Shown here: in pieces, positions 1 through 10,134 of the stretch
Numbering within the stretch: position 1 is the stretch's first letter
How the letters are laid out: each line of letters opens with the position of its first letter
Origin: an uncultured Paracoccaceae bacterium
GTDB lineage: Bacteria > Pseudomonadota > Alphaproteobacteria > Rhodobacterales > Rhodobacteraceae
Length of the DNA stretch: 64,000 nucleotides
Reading direction: 5' to 3'
Assembly (NCBI GenBank): GCA_938028765.1
Contig: CALIZF010000002.1
Coordinates: 62,001 to 126,000, forward strand
Program-made: the position numbers and the translations under genes
Notes under the pieces: model-generated
Told to the model about the DNA's origin: nothing
Database searches by the model: none
The model's input: only the letters and a program-made list of their open reading frames with translations

Positions 1-563
1 TGATCGCACTGTCGGCCAAGCTGGCCAAGGCCGACGGGCAGGTGACGCGGGACGAGGTCGCGGCCTTCCGGCAGGTGTTCACCATCCCCGAGGGCGAGGA
101 GGCGAACGCGGCGCGGGTGTTCAACCTCGCCCGTCAGGACGTGGCGGGGTTCGAGCACTACGCCCGCAAGATCGCCGCCATGTTCGCCGGCGACCGCGAG
201 ACGCGGATCGACGTGCTGGAAGCGCTGTTCCATGTCGCGATGGCCGACGGGCACCTGCATCCCGGCGAGGAGGCCTATCTGCGGACGGTGGCCACGATCC
301 TGGGGCTCGACGGGCCGTGTTTCCGCGCGATGCGGCAGCGGTTCGTCCCCGAAGCGCCGGCCGATCCCTGGGAGGTGCTGGGGGTCGATCCCGAGGCGGA
401 CCTCGACACCGTCCGGGCTGCCTGGCGCAGGGCGGTCATGGAAAGCCACCCCGACCGGATGCTGGCCCGCGGCGTGCCCGAAGAGGCGCTGCGCCTTGCC
501 GAGCGGCGCCTTGCCGCCGTCAACGACGCCTGGGAGAAGATCCGCGCGGCGCGGGCGGGTTGA
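1..563 (+). CDS. J-domain co-chaperone, DjlA/TerB-like (5' end outside window)
   Basis: The reading frame is open from base 3 and has no start codon of its own near the edge, so the gene begins upstream; a GTG at 42 is probably internal. The visible 186 residues hold an all-helical TerB-like region (AKADGQVTRDE and MADGHLHPGEE, acidic metal-binding-like helices) followed by a C-terminal J domain (WEVLGVDPEADLDTVRAAWR, with the HPD tripeptide in SHPDRM). J domains stimulate the ATPase of DnaK (Hsp70). The TerB-J order is that of DjlA proteins, which usually carry an N-terminal membrane anchor, not visible here. It ends in an ATGA overlap with the next gene. Confidence 0.88.
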   Translation, partial: IALSAKLAKADGQVTRDEVAAFRQVFTIPEGEEANAARVFNLARQDVAGFEHYARKIAAMFAGDRETRIDVLEALFHVAMADGHLHPGEEAYLRTVATILGLDGPCFRAMRQRFVPEAPADPWEVLGVDPEADLDTVRAAWRRAVMESHPDRMLARGVPEEALRLAERRLAAVNDAWEKIRAARAG

Positions 564-1582
564 TGCGCCTGCGGCTGGCGACCTGGAACATCGAATGGAT
601 GACGGCCCTCTTCGACGAGGCGGGCCGGCTGCTCGAGGATGCCGGCCCCTCGCGCCGCAGCGGGGTGACGCGGGGCGACCAGCTGGCGGGCGTCGGCATC
701 GTTCTGACCGCGCTCGACGCCGATGCGGTGGTGATCGTCGAGGCGCCCGACGAGGGGCCGCGCCGGTCCGCTGTGCAGGCGCTGGAAACGCTGGCAAGGG
801 CGATCGGGCTGCGCGCGCACCGCGCCCTGATCGGGTTTCCGAGCCCCACCGAACAGGAGATCGCGGTGCTGTTCGACCCCGGCCGGATCGCGCTGGCGCA
901 TGACCCGCAGGGCGCGCCCGGCGGCTGGCCGCCGCGTTTCGACGGCATGGCGCGGATCGACCCCGGCGACGGGCGGCCCTTCCGCGTCCGGTTCGCCCGG
1001 GCGCCGCTGGAACTCGCCGCCGTGCCCGCCGGGGGACGGCCGTTCCGTCTGATCGGGGTGCACGCCAAAAGCCAGGCGCCGCGGCACCTGCACGACCCCG
1101 CCCGGCGCGCGCGCGTGGCGGCGGAAAGCCGACGCAAGCAGATCGCGCAATGCCTGTGGCTGCGCGCGCGGATCGAGGTGCATCTGGCCGCGGGCGACGC
1201 GCTGGTGGTCATGGGCGACCTCAACGACGGCCCTGGCACCGCCGGGACCGGGTCGGGTCCGGGCCGGTCCGCGGTCGAGATCGTGCTGGGCGAGGGCGCG
1301 CCGCCGGACCTGCGCCTGCACGATCCCCATGCAGCGGCGGCCCTGCGCCGGCCGCGCGCGCCGGTGCCGGCAACGGCGCGGTTCTGGATCGCGCCGCAGG
1401 GCCGGTATCTGCCGGCGCTGCTCGACTATGCGATGGTCTCGCCCGCGCTGATGGCCCGTAACCCGCGCTGGCGGATCTGGCATCCGCTGGACGATCCCGC
1501 GATCCGCGCCAACACCGACCTGTCGGCGGCGCTGCTGGCGGCGTCGGATCACTTCCCGGTGACGCTGGATCTGGACCTGTGA
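563..1582 (+). CDS. endonuclease/exonuclease/phosphatase (EEP) family protein
   Basis: 339 residues. The N-terminus LRLATWNIEWM is the EEP opening strand with the Asn ligand. MGDLND in the middle gives the Asp and Asn metal/phosphate residues, and SDHFPVTL near the C-terminus gives the Asp-His pair. Members cleave phosphodiester or phosphomonoester bonds in nucleic acids, lipids or sugars, and the substrate cannot be read from sequence. There is no signal peptide, so it is probably cytoplasmic. The ATG was chosen because it overlaps the stop of the J-domain gene (ATGA), which implies translational coupling. An open frame continues upstream in the same register but has no domain content. Confidence 0.85.
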   Translation: MRLRLATWNIEWMTALFDEAGRLLEDAGPSRRSGVTRGDQLAGVGIVLTALDADAVVIVEAPDEGPRRSAVQALETLARAIGLRAHRALIGFPSPTEQEIAVLFDPGRIALAHDPQGAPGGWPPRFDGMARIDPGDGRPFRVRFARAPLELAAVPAGGRPFRLIGVHAKSQAPRHLHDPARRARVAAESRRKQIAQCLWLRARIEVHLAAGDALVVMGDLNDGPGTAGTGSGPGRSAVEIVLGEGAPPDLRLHDPHAAAALRRPRAPVPATARFWIAPQGRYLPALLDYAMVSPALMARNPRWRIWHPLDDPAIRANTDLSAALLAASDHFPVTLDLDL

Positions 1583-1614
1583 CGGCCCCGCGCGGCTGCG
1601 GTATCCTCTGTCCC

Positions 1615-1968
1615 ATGCGCAGCCTGATCGTCGCCGTCATGATCGCCGCCGCCCTGCCCGCCGCCGCGCAGGACACGGCCCCGCGCGCCGGGGACGGCAG
1701 CGGGGACATGGCCGAGGGGATCGACCTGTTGGGCGAGGGGGCGCGGCTCCTGCTGCGCGGCCTGATGGCCGAGATGGAGCCCGCCTTGCGCGAATTCGGC
1801 GCCGACCTCGCCGCGTTGCGCCCGATGCTCGAGGATCTCGCGCGCATGATCGGCGACGTGCGCAACTATCAGGCGCCCGAGATGTTGCCCAACGGCGACA
1901 TCATCATCCGCCGCAGGCCGCCGGAACCCGCCCCCGAAGCGGGCGAGGGCGGCCAGATCGACCTCTGA
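1615..1968 (+). CDS. small secreted protein of unknown function
   Basis: 117 residues. MRSLIVAVMIAAALPAAAQ is a clear signal peptide with an Ala-X-Ala cleavage site, so the mature protein of about 98 residues is periplasmic or outer-membrane associated. The mature part is helical and amphipathic (LLGEGARLLLRGLMAEMEP), followed by YQAPEMLPNGDIIIRRR and an acidic Pro-rich tail. As I recall, similar short proteins in Rhodobacterales are sometimes labelled AAA+ ATPase, but there is no P-loop here and that label would be wrong. The ATG at 1615 is preferred to the in-frame codon at 1579 because only it starts a signal peptide. Confidence 0.75.
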   Translation: MRSLIVAVMIAAALPAAAQDTAPRAGDGSGDMAEGIDLLGEGARLLLRGLMAEMEPALREFGADLAALRPMLEDLARMIGDVRNYQAPEMLPNGDIIIRRRPPEPAPEAGEGGQIDL

Positions 1969-1981
1969 CCGGCCTGGTCGG

Positions 1982-3535
1982 TCAGGCGTCGGTCACCGCA
2001 GCCTGCGCTTTCAGCGCGGCCGCCAGCGCCTCGAACCGGGCCGCCGCGACCTCGCCGTAGAGCGCGCGCCCGCGCGAGGTCAGCGCCAACGTCAGCAGGG
2101 CGCGCTTCGGCTGCCAGTGCAGGCTGCCCGCCTCTTCCGGCTCGCCGACCGAGAACATCGCGCCGAACCGCATCGCCTTGCCCAGCACCTCGGCCTCGCG
2201 CAGCTGGTCCTCGGTCAGGAGGCGGAACAGCGCCTCGAACCGCGTGCCGCCGCGGCTGTTGCGGTAGCGGTGCATCAGCGCGAGGCCAAGGAACACCCGC
2301 CCCGGATGGTCGAGGCCGCCGAGGTTCGCCCGCGTGGCATTGTCGAAGCAAACCTCGGCACGATAGTCGGGATGCGCGCGCCAGGACGTGTCGTGCAGAA
2401 GGCAGGCCGCCTTGATCAGCCGCAGCCGCGACTCGGGGGCGCCGGGGAACAGCGGCAGCAGAAAGTTGAACAGCTTCTTGCCGAAGCCGGGCATCCGCGC
2501 CTGCGTCGCCTCGGCGATGCGGGCGGCCTCGATCAGCGGGTCGCGCGCGCGCAGGCGCGGGGGCATCTGTTCGTAGAGCAGCCCCTCGCGGATGCCGTAG
2601 GCCGACACGTCGATCTCGGCCGGCTTCAGCACGCGGACCAGTTCGCACAGCACTTCGCCCGCGAACGGCACGAGTTCCATCCGCTCGGCCGAGGTGCCGG
2701 TGCGGGCGCGCAGGGCGGCGGCGTCGTTGCGGGCGATCCAGTCCACCGTCTCGACCGCCTGGTCGGGCGTCATGCGGTATTCGTGCAGGACGGTCAGCGG
2801 ATAGGCGCGCCGTTCCATGTCCATCCGCGCGATCACCCGCCATGATCCGCCGACGAGGTAAATGCGCGCCCCGCGGGTCTGCAGCCGGTCGCGCAGGGGC
2901 TTGAGGATGCCGGCGATGTGCTTGCGCCGCGCCTCGGGGCCGCCCGGCACCTGCATCAGCCTAAACGGGCCGAGCGGCGTGGTCGTTCGCATCCCCACGC
3001 GGCCGCCGCCGATGCGGGCAAGCTCCATCGACGATCCGCCGATGTCGCAGACGATGCCTTCGGCGCCCGGCCAGCCCAGAAGCACCCCCTGCGCCGACAG
3101 CCGCGCCTCTTCCGCGCCGTCGATCACCCACAGGCGCAGACCCGTCTCGCGCAGCACCTCGTCGCGGAAGTCGGGGCCGTCCGCCGCCTCGCGCACCGCC
3201 GCGGTGGCCACGGCCGTCAGGGGTGCGATGCCGAGGCCCTCGGCCAGAAGGGCGAAGCGGCGCAGCGCGGCCAGCGCCCGCACCCGCCCCTCGGGGTTCA
3301 GCCGGCCGGTTTCGGCCAAGCCCTTGCCGAGGCCCGCCATGACCTTCTCGTTGTAGAAGTAGGCCGGGCTGCGCGCGGCGCCGTCGAACACCACCATGCG
3401 CACCGAGTTCGAGCCCACGTCCACCACACCCACGCGGGACAGCGCGCGCGCCGAGGGATCCTCGAAGATCGTGCGGCCAAAGGGGCCGTCGCCGTCGGCC
3501 GCGCGGCCGGCGTCGGTGGCGCGCTCGTCGTTCAT
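1982..3535 (-). CDS. ppx: exopolyphosphatase / GppA-type phosphatase
   Basis: 517 residues, usual for alphaproteobacterial Ppx. The acetate/sugar kinase-Hsp70 actin-like fold is marked by phosphate-1 loop VGVVDVGSNSVRMVVFDG (about residue 35), the VATAAVREA segment, and phosphate-2 loop VCDIGGSSMELARI. The C-terminal helical domain carries an HD-like LLHDTSWRAHPDY. It hydrolyses terminal phosphates of polyphosphate and possibly pppGpp. It lies directly downstream of ppk on the same strand with a 77-bp gap, the usual synthesis-plus-breakdown pair. The ATG at 3535 begins MNDERATDAG, and longer in-frame extensions run into ppk in a different frame and are not genic. Confidence 0.93.
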   Translation of the reverse strand: MNDERATDAGRAADGDGPFGRTIFEDPSARALSRVGVVDVGSNSVRMVVFDGAARSPAYFYNEKVMAGLGKGLAETGRLNPEGRVRALAALRRFALLAEGLGIAPLTAVATAAVREAADGPDFRDEVLRETGLRLWVIDGAEEARLSAQGVLLGWPGAEGIVCDIGGSSMELARIGGGRVGMRTTTPLGPFRLMQVPGGPEARRKHIAGILKPLRDRLQTRGARIYLVGGSWRVIARMDMERRAYPLTVLHEYRMTPDQAVETVDWIARNDAAALRARTGTSAERMELVPFAGEVLCELVRVLKPAEIDVSAYGIREGLLYEQMPPRLRARDPLIEAARIAEATQARMPGFGKKLFNFLLPLFPGAPESRLRLIKAACLLHDTSWRAHPDYRAEVCFDNATRANLGGLDHPGRVFLGLALMHRYRNSRGGTRFEALFRLLTEDQLREAEVLGKAMRFGAMFSVGEPEEAGSLHWQPKRALLTLALTSRGRALYGEVAAARFEALAAALKAQAAVTDA

Positions 3536-3612
3536 CCCGTCCCCCAGGGCCAACCTTGCGGCGCCGCACTGTGGCCCAGCCGCGCGCGCGCCGTCAACCG
3601 CGCGGGGCTGCA

Positions 3613-5784
3613 TCAGTCGATGGCGTGGGCCAGCCGCGGCACGTCCGCCGCGCCGGCGCTGCCGCGCCCCGAGAGGGAGGGGTTCTCCATGAAGAAGCGG
3701 TGGCAGGAAAACGGCGTATGCCCGTCCTCGACCGCGGCCCGCGTATAGCGGCCGTCGGGGCCGAGCACCCAGCTCTGCGCCTCGTCGGCAAGGTTGGCGG
3801 CCATCACCTGGCTGACGATCTGCGCCTTCACCGTGGGGTTCAGGCATTCCACCAGCGTCTCGACCCGGCGCATCAGGTTGCGCCCCATCCAGTCGGCCGA
3901 CGAGATGAAGACCCGCGCGCGTTTCGACGGCAGGCCATGGCCGTTGCCGAAGCAGACGATCCGCCCGTGTTCGAGGAACCGGCCGACGACCGACTTGACG
4001 CGGATCGTCTCGCTCAGCCCCTTCACGCCGGGGCGGAGGCCGCAGATGCCGCGCACGACCAGGCTGATCGCCACCCCCGCGCGGCTGGCGGCATAGAGCG
4101 CGTCGATCACGTCGGGGTCGATCAGGCTGTTCATCTTGGCCCAGATCGCCGCGGGCCGGCCTGCGCGCGCATGGTCGGCCTCGCGCGCGATCAGCTCGAG
4201 AAGCCGCGGCTTCAGCGTCAGGGGCGAGATGGCGAGGTTCTCGAGACCCGCGGGCTGGGCATAGCCCGACAGGTAGTTGAACACCTTGGTCGCGTCGCGG
4301 CCGAGGGCGGGGTCGGAGGTGAACAGCGACAGGTCGGTATAGATGCGCGCGGTGATCGGGTGGTAGTTGCCGGTGCCGAAATGGGTGTAGGTCACGAGGC
4401 TTTCGCCCTCGCGCCGAACCACCGTGCTGATCTTGGCATGGGTCTTGAGGTGCATGAAGCCGTAGACGACATGCGCCCCGGCGCGTTCGAGGCGCCGCGA
4501 CTGGCGGATGTTCGCCGCCTCGTCGAACCGCGCCTTCAGCTCGACCAGTGCCGTCACAGACTTGCCCGCCTCGGCCGCCTCGCACAGCGCGTCCACCACC
4601 GGGCTGTCGTAGGACGTGCGGTAGAGTGTCTGCTTGATCGCCAGCACGTTCGGGTCGCGCGCCGCCTGCTGGAGAAAGCGGATGACCATGTCGAAGGTCT
4701 CGTAGGGGTGGTGCAGCAGCATGTCCTTCTGCCGGATCGCGGCGAACATGTCGCCGTCGTGATCCTGCACCCGTTCGGGCACCCGCGGCACGAAGGGCGG
4801 CCACAGCAGGTCGCGCCGGTCGATCACCAGTTCCTTCAGGTCGGCGATGCCCAGCAGGCCCCTGACCTCGACCACCTCGTCCTCGGCGACGCCGAGTTCC
4901 GCCATGATTAGCGCGCGCAGGCTGTCGGGCGCGCCGGCGCTGATCTTCAGCCGGATCACCTCGCCCCGGCGTCGGCGCTTCAGCGCCGTCTCGAACTCGC
5001 GCACCAGATCCTCGGCCTCGTCCTCGACCTCGAGATCGCTGTCGCGCAGCACCCGGAAGGTGCAGTGCCCCTTTTCGTCATAACCGGGGAACAGGCTGGC
5101 CAGGTGCAGAAGCAGCAGATCCTCGAGCGGCAGCACCCGGTGCTCGCCCGGCCGGCCGGGCAGCACGACGAACCGCGCAACCTGCTGGGGAATGGGCAGC
5201 AGCGCCTTCAGCCGCCGCCGGTCCGAGGTGCGTTCGAGCTCGAGCCCGAGGCAGAACCCCGTGTTGGGGATGAAGGGGAAGGGATGCGCGGGGTCGATCG
5301 CCAGCGGCGACAGGACCGGGAACACCTTGTTGAGGAAGTGGTCCGCAAGGAACGCCCGATCGCGCGCCGCAAGCTTGCCCCGCGTCAGGATGACGATGCC
5401 GGCCGCCTCCATCTCGCGCCGCAGCGCGGTCAGCGTGCGCTGCTGGGTCTGCATCAGCGCGCGAGCGTCGGCGTTGATCAGGGCAAGCTGTTCGGCGGGG
5501 TTCTTGCCGTCCTCGGACAGGGCGGTGTTGCCGGCGCGGCGCAGCTCGCGCAGGCCGGCGACCCGGACGGTGTAGAACTCGTCGAGGTTGGTGGCCGAGA
5601 TCGACAGGAACCGCAGCCGCTCCAGCAGCGGCACCCGCGGATTCGCCGCCTCTTCCAGCACGCGCCAGTTGAACGCCAGCCACGACAGTTCGCGGTTGAA
5701 AAAACGCCTCGGCCCGGCGGTTTCCGCTTCCGGCAGGGCAACGGGGTCGGGGAATGGGGCCTTCAGGAAATCGGCCTGCGTCAT
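3613..5784 (-). CDS. ppk: polyphosphate kinase 1
   Basis: 723 residues, the normal Ppk1 length. It makes long-chain polyphosphate from ATP through a phosphohistidine intermediate. Landmarks in order are [19 protein letters not shown] near the N-terminus, [32 protein letters not shown], the catalytic His region HLKTHAKIS at about residue 446, and [15 protein letters not shown] in the C-terminal phospholipase-D-like domain. The ATG at 5784 ([11 protein letters not shown]) fits the family start better than an ATG 14 codons upstream. It sits between hdaA and ppx on the minus strand, an order I know from other alphaproteobacteria. Confidence 0.96.
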   Translation of the reverse strand: MTQADFLKAPFPDPVALPEAETAGPRRFFNRELSWLAFNWRVLEEAANPRVPLLERLRFLSISATNLDEFYTVRVAGLRELRRAGNTALSEDGKNPAEQLALINADARALMQTQQRTLTALRREMEAAGIVILTRGKLAARDRAFLADHFLNKVFPVLSPLAIDPAHPFPFIPNTGFCLGLELERTSDRRRLKALLPIPQQVARFVVLPGRPGEHRVLPLEDLLLLHLASLFPGYDEKGHCTFRVLRDSDLEVEDEAEDLVREFETALKRRRRGEVIRLKISAGAPDSLRALIMAELGVAEDEVVEVRGLLGIADLKELVIDRRDLLWPPFVPRVPERVQDHDGDMFAAIRQKDMLLHHPYETFDMVIRFLQQAARDPNVLAIKQTLYRTSYDSPVVDALCEAAEAGKSVTALVELKARFDEAANIRQSRRLERAGAHVVYGFMHLKTHAKISTVVRREGESLVTYTHFGTGNYHPITARIYTDLSLFTSDPALGRDATKVFNYLSGYAQPAGLENLAISPLTLKPRLLELIAREADHARAGRPAAIWAKMNSLIDPDVIDALYAASRAGVAISLVVRGICGLRPGVKGLSETIRVKSVVGRFLEHGRIVCFGNGHGLPSKRARVFISSADWMGRNLMRRVETLVECLNPTVKAQIVSQVMAANLADEAQSWVLGPDGRYTRAAVEDGHTPFSCHRFFMENPSLSGRGSAGAADVPRLAHAID

Positions 5785-5822
5785 CTGGCGGCACTCGTGC
5801 GGTTGACCGCAACATATGCCGG

Positions 5823-6518
5823 TCATTCCCCCGTTTCGGCAAGCCCCGTCGCGGTCAGCTCTGCGAGAACCGCATCCGCGAGGACCGTGTCGATGGCGCG
5901 GCGCCGTTCCAGCGCGGCCCGGTCCAGCGCGGCGACCAGCCGTCCGGCGAAGGCAAGGCTGCGGTGCATCCGCGGCACGAGGCGGTCGATCACCGCCGGG
6001 GCGACGCGCAGCTGCCGGTCGGCGAACAGCTTGACCATCACGGCCGCCAGCAGCGCGTCGTCGGCCGGGCCGATGCGGGCAAGGCCCGACGCCTCGATCC
6101 GGCTGGCGAGATCCGGCAGGCCGAGGCCCCAGTCCCGCACGGGCTTGCGGGCGGTCATCAGGACGGGCACCCCCGCCGCCTGCGCAAGGTTCAGGACGTG
6201 GAACAGCGCGGTTTCCAGCGTGGGGTTGCCGGCGACGCCCTGCGCGTCGTCGAGCGCCAGCGGCCCCGCGGCCAGCGCAGGCGGCGCCTCGGCATCCAGC
6301 GCCGCCGCGGCGGTCACACGCGCCCCGGCGCTTGCGGCCCAGACATGGGCGAGGTGGGTCTTGCCGCTGCCCGCGGGGCCGGTCAGCAGCATCCGCCCCG
6401 ACGGCCAGCGCGGCCCGTCCTCCAGCGCCGCCAGCGCCAGCGCGTTCGCCGGGGAGACGAAGAAGGCCGCCCGGCCCTGTGCCGCGCGCAGCGGCAGGTC
6501 GAAGACGCCCTGCCGCAT
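5823..6518 (-). CDS. hdaA: DnaA regulatory inactivator HdaA (DnaA-related ATPase)
   Basis: 231 residues, a DnaA-like AAA+ domain without the DNA-binding domain IV. Walker A is [14 protein letters not shown], with a Walker B-like LALDDAQ. The N-terminal [20 protein letters not shown] resembles the clamp-binding and early strand region of Hda proteins. With the DnaN clamp, Hda/HdaA stimulates ATP hydrolysis by DnaA and so limits re-initiation of replication. Its start codon overlaps the stop of the upstream permease gene (ATGA), so the two are translationally coupled. Confidence 0.88.
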   Translation of the reverse strand: MRQGVFDLPLRAAQGRAAFFVSPANALALAALEDGPRWPSGRMLLTGPAGSGKTHLAHVWAASAGARVTAAAALDAEAPPALAAGPLALDDAQGVAGNPTLETALFHVLNLAQAAGVPVLMTARKPVRDWGLGLPDLASRIEASGLARIGPADDALLAAVMVKLFADRQLRVAPAVIDRLVPRMHRSLAFAGRLVAALDRAALERRRAIDTVLADAVLAELTATGLAETGE

Positions 6519-7657
6519 CACTCGCCGGCCTTGCGCGGCGTGTCGGCCGCGCCGTCGCCCCGCAGCAGCGGGGCGTCCGGAAGGTCGCCCGGCGGGTTCG
6601 ACCGGCCGGCCAGACCCTGGTAGAGCAGGCTGCGCGAATACTGCGCGATCCCGAACCGCGCCAGCACCCCGATCGCGGCCGCCACCGGCACCGCGACCAG
6701 CATCCCGACGAAGCCGAACAGCGATCCGAAGGCCGACAGCGCGAAGAGAAGCCACACGGGATGCAGCCCGACCGACTGCCCGACCAGCTTCGGCGTCAGG
6801 ATGTTGCCCTCGAGGAACTGGCCCACGAGGAAGATCGCGGCGACCGCCCCGATCGAGACCCAGTCGCCCCAGAACTGGAACAGCGCGAGCCCGATCGCCA
6901 GCGCCCCCCCGACCAGCGAGCCGACGTAGGGGATGAAGGTGATCGCGCCGGCGACGGCGCCCACGACCAGCCCGAACTGCAGGCCCGCGACCGACAGCGC
7001 CACCGCATAGAACGTGCCCAGCACGAGGCAGACGGTCACCTGCCCGCGCACGAAGCCCGCCAGCACCGCGTCGATGTCGCGCGCGATCTGGCGGATGGCC
7101 GGCGCATGGTCGCGCGGCAGCAGACGGTCGAGATGGGCCACCATCCGGTCCCAGTCCATCAGCAGGTAGAAGGCCACCACCGGCACGACGACGACGAAGA
7201 TCGCCGCGTTGATGACCGTCATCGCCGAAGACAGCACCTGGTTCACAAGCTCGCCCCCCCGCGCCCTGATCGTCTCGGCGATCTGCGCCAGCGTCTGGCG
7301 CGCAGTCGAGGTTTCGTCGGCAACGTCGGGGAATCGCTCGACCATGAAGATCTGCAGCTGCTGCACGATCTCGGGGACGGCGTTCACGAAGGCCGACAGT
7401 TCCCGCACAAGGGTGGGGATGATCGCCAGCACCACGAGGATGAACACGAGAAGGACGAATAGCGTGATCGTCACCGTTGCCAGCACCCGCGACAGGCCGA
7501 GGCGCTCCAACCGGTCCGCGACCGGATCGAGGAAATAGGCGATCGCACCGCCGACGACGAACGGCAGAAGGACGTCGCCGAGCAACCACAGCACCGCAAG
7601 GAACACCGCAGCGGCAGCGGCCCAGTATCGCACCTGATCCCTGACCGGCAGCGCCAT
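6518..7657 (-). CDS. AI-2E family (PerM/TqsA-like) membrane permease
   Basis: 379 residues with about seven or eight hydrophobic segments. The N-terminal [22 protein letters not shown], the central large soluble helical loop (about residues 80-150) and the C-terminal [17 protein letters not shown] with [19 protein letters not shown] are typical of the family. Members export autoinducer-2 or act as Na+/H+ or other ion transporters, and the substrate is not predictable. It is followed by hdaA with an ATGA overlap. The ATG at 7657 begins [16 protein letters not shown]; the 82 in-frame codons upstream are Arg-rich non-coding read-through. Confidence 0.9.
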   Translation of the reverse strand: MALPVRDQVRYWAAAAAVFLAVLWLLGDVLLPFVVGGAIAYFLDPVADRLERLGLSRVLATVTITLFVLLVFILVVLAIIPTLVRELSAFVNAVPEIVQQLQIFMVERFPDVADETSTARQTLAQIAETIRARGGELVNQVLSSAMTVINAAIFVVVVPVVAFYLLMDWDRMVAHLDRLLPRDHAPAIRQIARDIDAVLAGFVRGQVTVCLVLGTFYAVALSVAGLQFGLVVGAVAGAITFIPYVGSLVGGALAIGLALFQFWGDWVSIGAVAAIFLVGQFLEGNILTPKLVGQSVGLHPVWLLFALSAFGSLFGFVGMLVAVPVAAAIGVLARFGIAQYSRSLLYQGLAGRSNPPGDLPDAPLLRGDGAADTPRKAGE

Positions 7658-7722
7658 CGCCCGTGTCCCCACCCGACCCGCCCGACATGGCAGCCGCGGG
7701 GCCGGCTGACAAGGGCGGCGAG

Positions 7723-8961
7723 TCAGGCGCGCGGGGCCGGCGCGCCGCCTTCGAACCGGTTGCCGTTCCGGTAGTCGCAGGGGGCCTCCTGCATCTGCAG
7801 GTGCAGGCCGGTGCCGGTGAAGGGATGGGCGCGGGCCAGGTCCTCGTCGATCTCGATCCCGAGGCCGGGCGCCTCGGGCGGGATGATGTAGCCGTCCTCC
7901 CACCGGATGGCGTTACGGATCAGCGCGAGGTGGAAGGCCCCGCCGGTCTCGATCGTCTCGGCGATCAAAAGGTTCGGGATCGAGGCGGCGAGATGGATGT
8001 TGGCCGCCCATTCGACGGGACCCGCATAGAGGTGCGGCGCCATCTCGGCGTTGAACACCTCGCCCATCGCGGCGATCTTCTTCGCCTCCCAGATGCCGCC
8101 GACGCGGCCGAGCGCCGGTTGCAGGATCTTGCAGCCGCCGAGGCGCAGGAGGGTGCCGAACTCTGCCTTGGTGGCCAGCCGTTCGCCAGTGGCCAGCGGC
8201 ACGCGCACCGATGCCGCGACCGCGGCGAATTCGGGCAGCATGTCGGGCGGGATCGGTTCCTCGTACCAGAGGGGGGCGAAGGGTTCGAGCGCCTGGCCGA
8301 GCCGGATCGCGCCCGCGGTCGTGAACTGGCCGTGCGTGCCGAACAGAAGGTCGGCCCGGTCCCCCACCGCCTCGCGGATCGCCCGGCAGAAGGCGACCGA
8401 CCGGGCGATGTCGGACATGGCGGGCTGGTGGCCGCCGCGGATCGTGTAGGGGCCCGCGGGATCGAACTTGACGGCGGTGAAGCCCTGCGCGACTGCCCGC
8501 GCCGCCGCCGCGGCGTTCATGTCGGGGTTCACCCAGAACTCGCCGTGATCCTCGCCGGGGCCGGGATAGAGGTAGGTGTAGCTGCGGATCCGGTCGTTCA
8601 TCCGCCCGCCCAGAAGCGCCCAGACGGGGCGGTTGCGCGCCTTGCCGAGGATGTCCCAGCAGGCGATCTCGAGCCCCGAGAAGGCGCCGATCACGGTCGG
8701 GTCGGGCCGCTGCGTGAAGCCGGCGGAATAGGCGCGGCGGAACATCAGCTCGATGTTCTCGGGGTTCTCGCCGCGCATGTGGCGGTCGAACACGTCCTCG
8801 ATCACCGCGGCCATCGCCTTCGGTCCGACGGTGGACACATAGCATTCGCCCCAGCCGTGGATGCCGCAGGCGGTGGTGACCTTGACGAAGGTCCAGTAGC
8901 GCCCGCCCCATCCGGGCGGCGGCGGGGCGACGTGCAGGATCGACAGGTCGGCAAGGCGCAT
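7723..8961 (-). CDS. mandelate racemase/muconate lactonizing enzyme (enolase superfamily) protein, atypical metal site
   Basis: 412 residues with an N-terminal capping domain and a C-terminal TIM barrel. Recognisable strand-end motifs are FTAVKFDPAGP (strand 2), LLFGTHGQ (strand 3), WYEEPIPPD (strand 4), PLATGERLAT (strand 5), KILQPALGRVGG (strand 6) and MAPHLYAGP (strand 7, the general-base His). Members dehydrate or isomerise sugar acids. Compared with galactonate-dehydratase relatives, the first metal-ligand Asp (Asp-X-His-Gly) reads Gly-Thr-His-Gly and the strand-6 Asp reads Ala, so the reaction may differ. It follows a zinc alcohol dehydrogenase and an MFS exporter on the same strand, which suggests carbohydrate-acid metabolism. 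Confidence 0.85.
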   Translation of the reverse strand: MRLADLSILHVAPPPPGWGGRYWTFVKVTTACGIHGWGECYVSTVGPKAMAAVIEDVFDRHMRGENPENIELMFRRAYSAGFTQRPDPTVIGAFSGLEIACWDILGKARNRPVWALLGGRMNDRIRSYTYLYPGPGEDHGEFWVNPDMNAAAAARAVAQGFTAVKFDPAGPYTIRGGHQPAMSDIARSVAFCRAIREAVGDRADLLFGTHGQFTTAGAIRLGQALEPFAPLWYEEPIPPDMLPEFAAVAASVRVPLATGERLATKAEFGTLLRLGGCKILQPALGRVGGIWEAKKIAAMGEVFNAEMAPHLYAGPVEWAANIHLAASIPNLLIAETIETGGAFHLALIRNAIRWEDGYIIPPEAPGLGIEIDEDLARAHPFTGTGLHLQMQEAPCDYRNGNRFEGGAPAPRA

Positions 8962-9030
8962 GACGGCTCTCCCGGTTGCCGCGCCAGCCTGCGCCGGGGT
9001 CGGGCGGCGCGCGCGCCGTTCCGCGACCTC

Positions 9031-10134
9031 TCAGGCGTCGGGAAAGACGATCACGCTGCGCCGCGCGCGGCCCGCGCGCGTCTCGGCGATGGCGTCGTTG
9101 ATCGCCGCGAGCGGCCAGCGGCCGGTCACCAGCGCGTCGAGCTTCAGCCGGCCCTGCCGCCACAGGTCGATCAGCCAGGGGATGTCGCGGTGGGGCACCA
9201 CATCGCCCATCAGCGACCCCCTCAGCGTCTGGCCGAGCGCCGACAGGATCACCGGTTCGACCGTGACCGTGGCGCCCGAGGGCGGCATCCCCACGGCGAC
9301 GATCCGCCCGCGACGCGCGGCCAGCCGGAACGCCCCCTGGTGGGCGGCCGGCGCGCCGGTGCAGACCAGCACCGCATCCGCGCCGCGCCCCTCGGTCAGG
9401 GCCTGCACAGGCCTCCACGGCCGCGGATCGGCGGCGTCGAGCGCGTGGGTCGCCCCGAAGGCCAGCGCGTCGGTCCGCCGGTCCGGGTTGGGGTCGAGCG
9501 CGATCACCCGCGCCGCGCCCGCGATCCGTGCGCCCGGGATCGCGTTCAGCCCGACCCCGCCCGCGCCGACGACCGCGACGGTTTCGCCCGGCCGGATGCC
9601 GGCCGTGAACACCGCGGCGCCGACCCCGGTGATCACGCCGCAAGCCAGAAGGCAGGCGACCTCGGGCGGCAGGTCGGCGGGCGCGGGGATGCACTGGGAG
9701 GCATCGACAACCGCCGCCTCGGCGAAGGCGCCGCAGTTCAGGCCGTGTTCCACCGCCGTGCCGTCGGGCAGCGACAGCGGGCCGCGGCGGCGGTCGTAGG
9801 GCGCTTCGCAATGGACCGGGGCGGCGGCACGGCAGGCCGGGCAGGCGCCGCACTGGCGGATCAGCGTCACGATCACGTCCTGCCCTGGCGCAAGGCTGGT
9901 CACCCCCGGCCCGACGGCGGCGATGCGCCCCGCCGCCTCGTGCCCGTAGACGGCGGGCAGGTGCCCGCCCCAGGCGCCGTCGAGATAGCCGATGTCGGAA
10001 TGGCAGACGGCGACGGCGCGCAGGTCCACCGCGACCTGGCCGGGGCCGGGCGGGGCCAGCATCACCGTCTCGATGGTCAGCGGGGCGCCGAAGGCGCGGG
10101 CGACGGCGGCGCGGACGGGGCGCGGGCCGGTCAT
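9031..10134 (-). CDS. zinc-dependent alcohol dehydrogenase (MDR, class III-like)
   Basis: 367 residues. The catalytic zinc site shows in AVCHSDIGYLDG and GHEAAGRI. The structural zinc lobe has four Cys in QCGACPACRAAAPVHC. The Rossmann fold is VAVVGAGGVGLNAI followed by Asp in ALDPNPDRR, consistent with NAD. It oxidises an alcohol or hydroxy-acid derivative; the substrate is unknown. The start overlaps the 3' end of the MFS gene by four bases, so it is probably co-translated with the exporter and lies upstream of the enolase-superfamily gene on the same transcript. Confidence 0.9.
   Translation of the reverse strand: MTGPRPVRAAVARAFGAPLTIETVMLAPPGPGQVAVDLRAVAVCHSDIGYLDGAWGGHLPAVYGHEAAGRIAAVGPGVTSLAPGQDVIVTLIRQCGACPACRAAAPVHCEAPYDRRRGPLSLPDGTAVEHGLNCGAFAEAAVVDASQCIPAPADLPPEVACLLACGVITGVGAAVFTAGIRPGETVAVVGAGGVGLNAIPGARIAGAARVIALDPNPDRRTDALAFGATHALDAADPRPWRPVQALTEGRGADAVLVCTGAPAAHQGAFRLAARRGRIVAVGMPPSGATVTVEPVILSALGQTLRGSLMGDVVPHRDIPWLIDLWRQGRLKLDALVTGRWPLAAINDAIAETRAGRARRSVIVFPDA

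Noticed and set aside
1615..1968. AAA+ ATPase label for the small secreted protein
   Set aside because: 117 residues, signal peptide and no Walker motifs.
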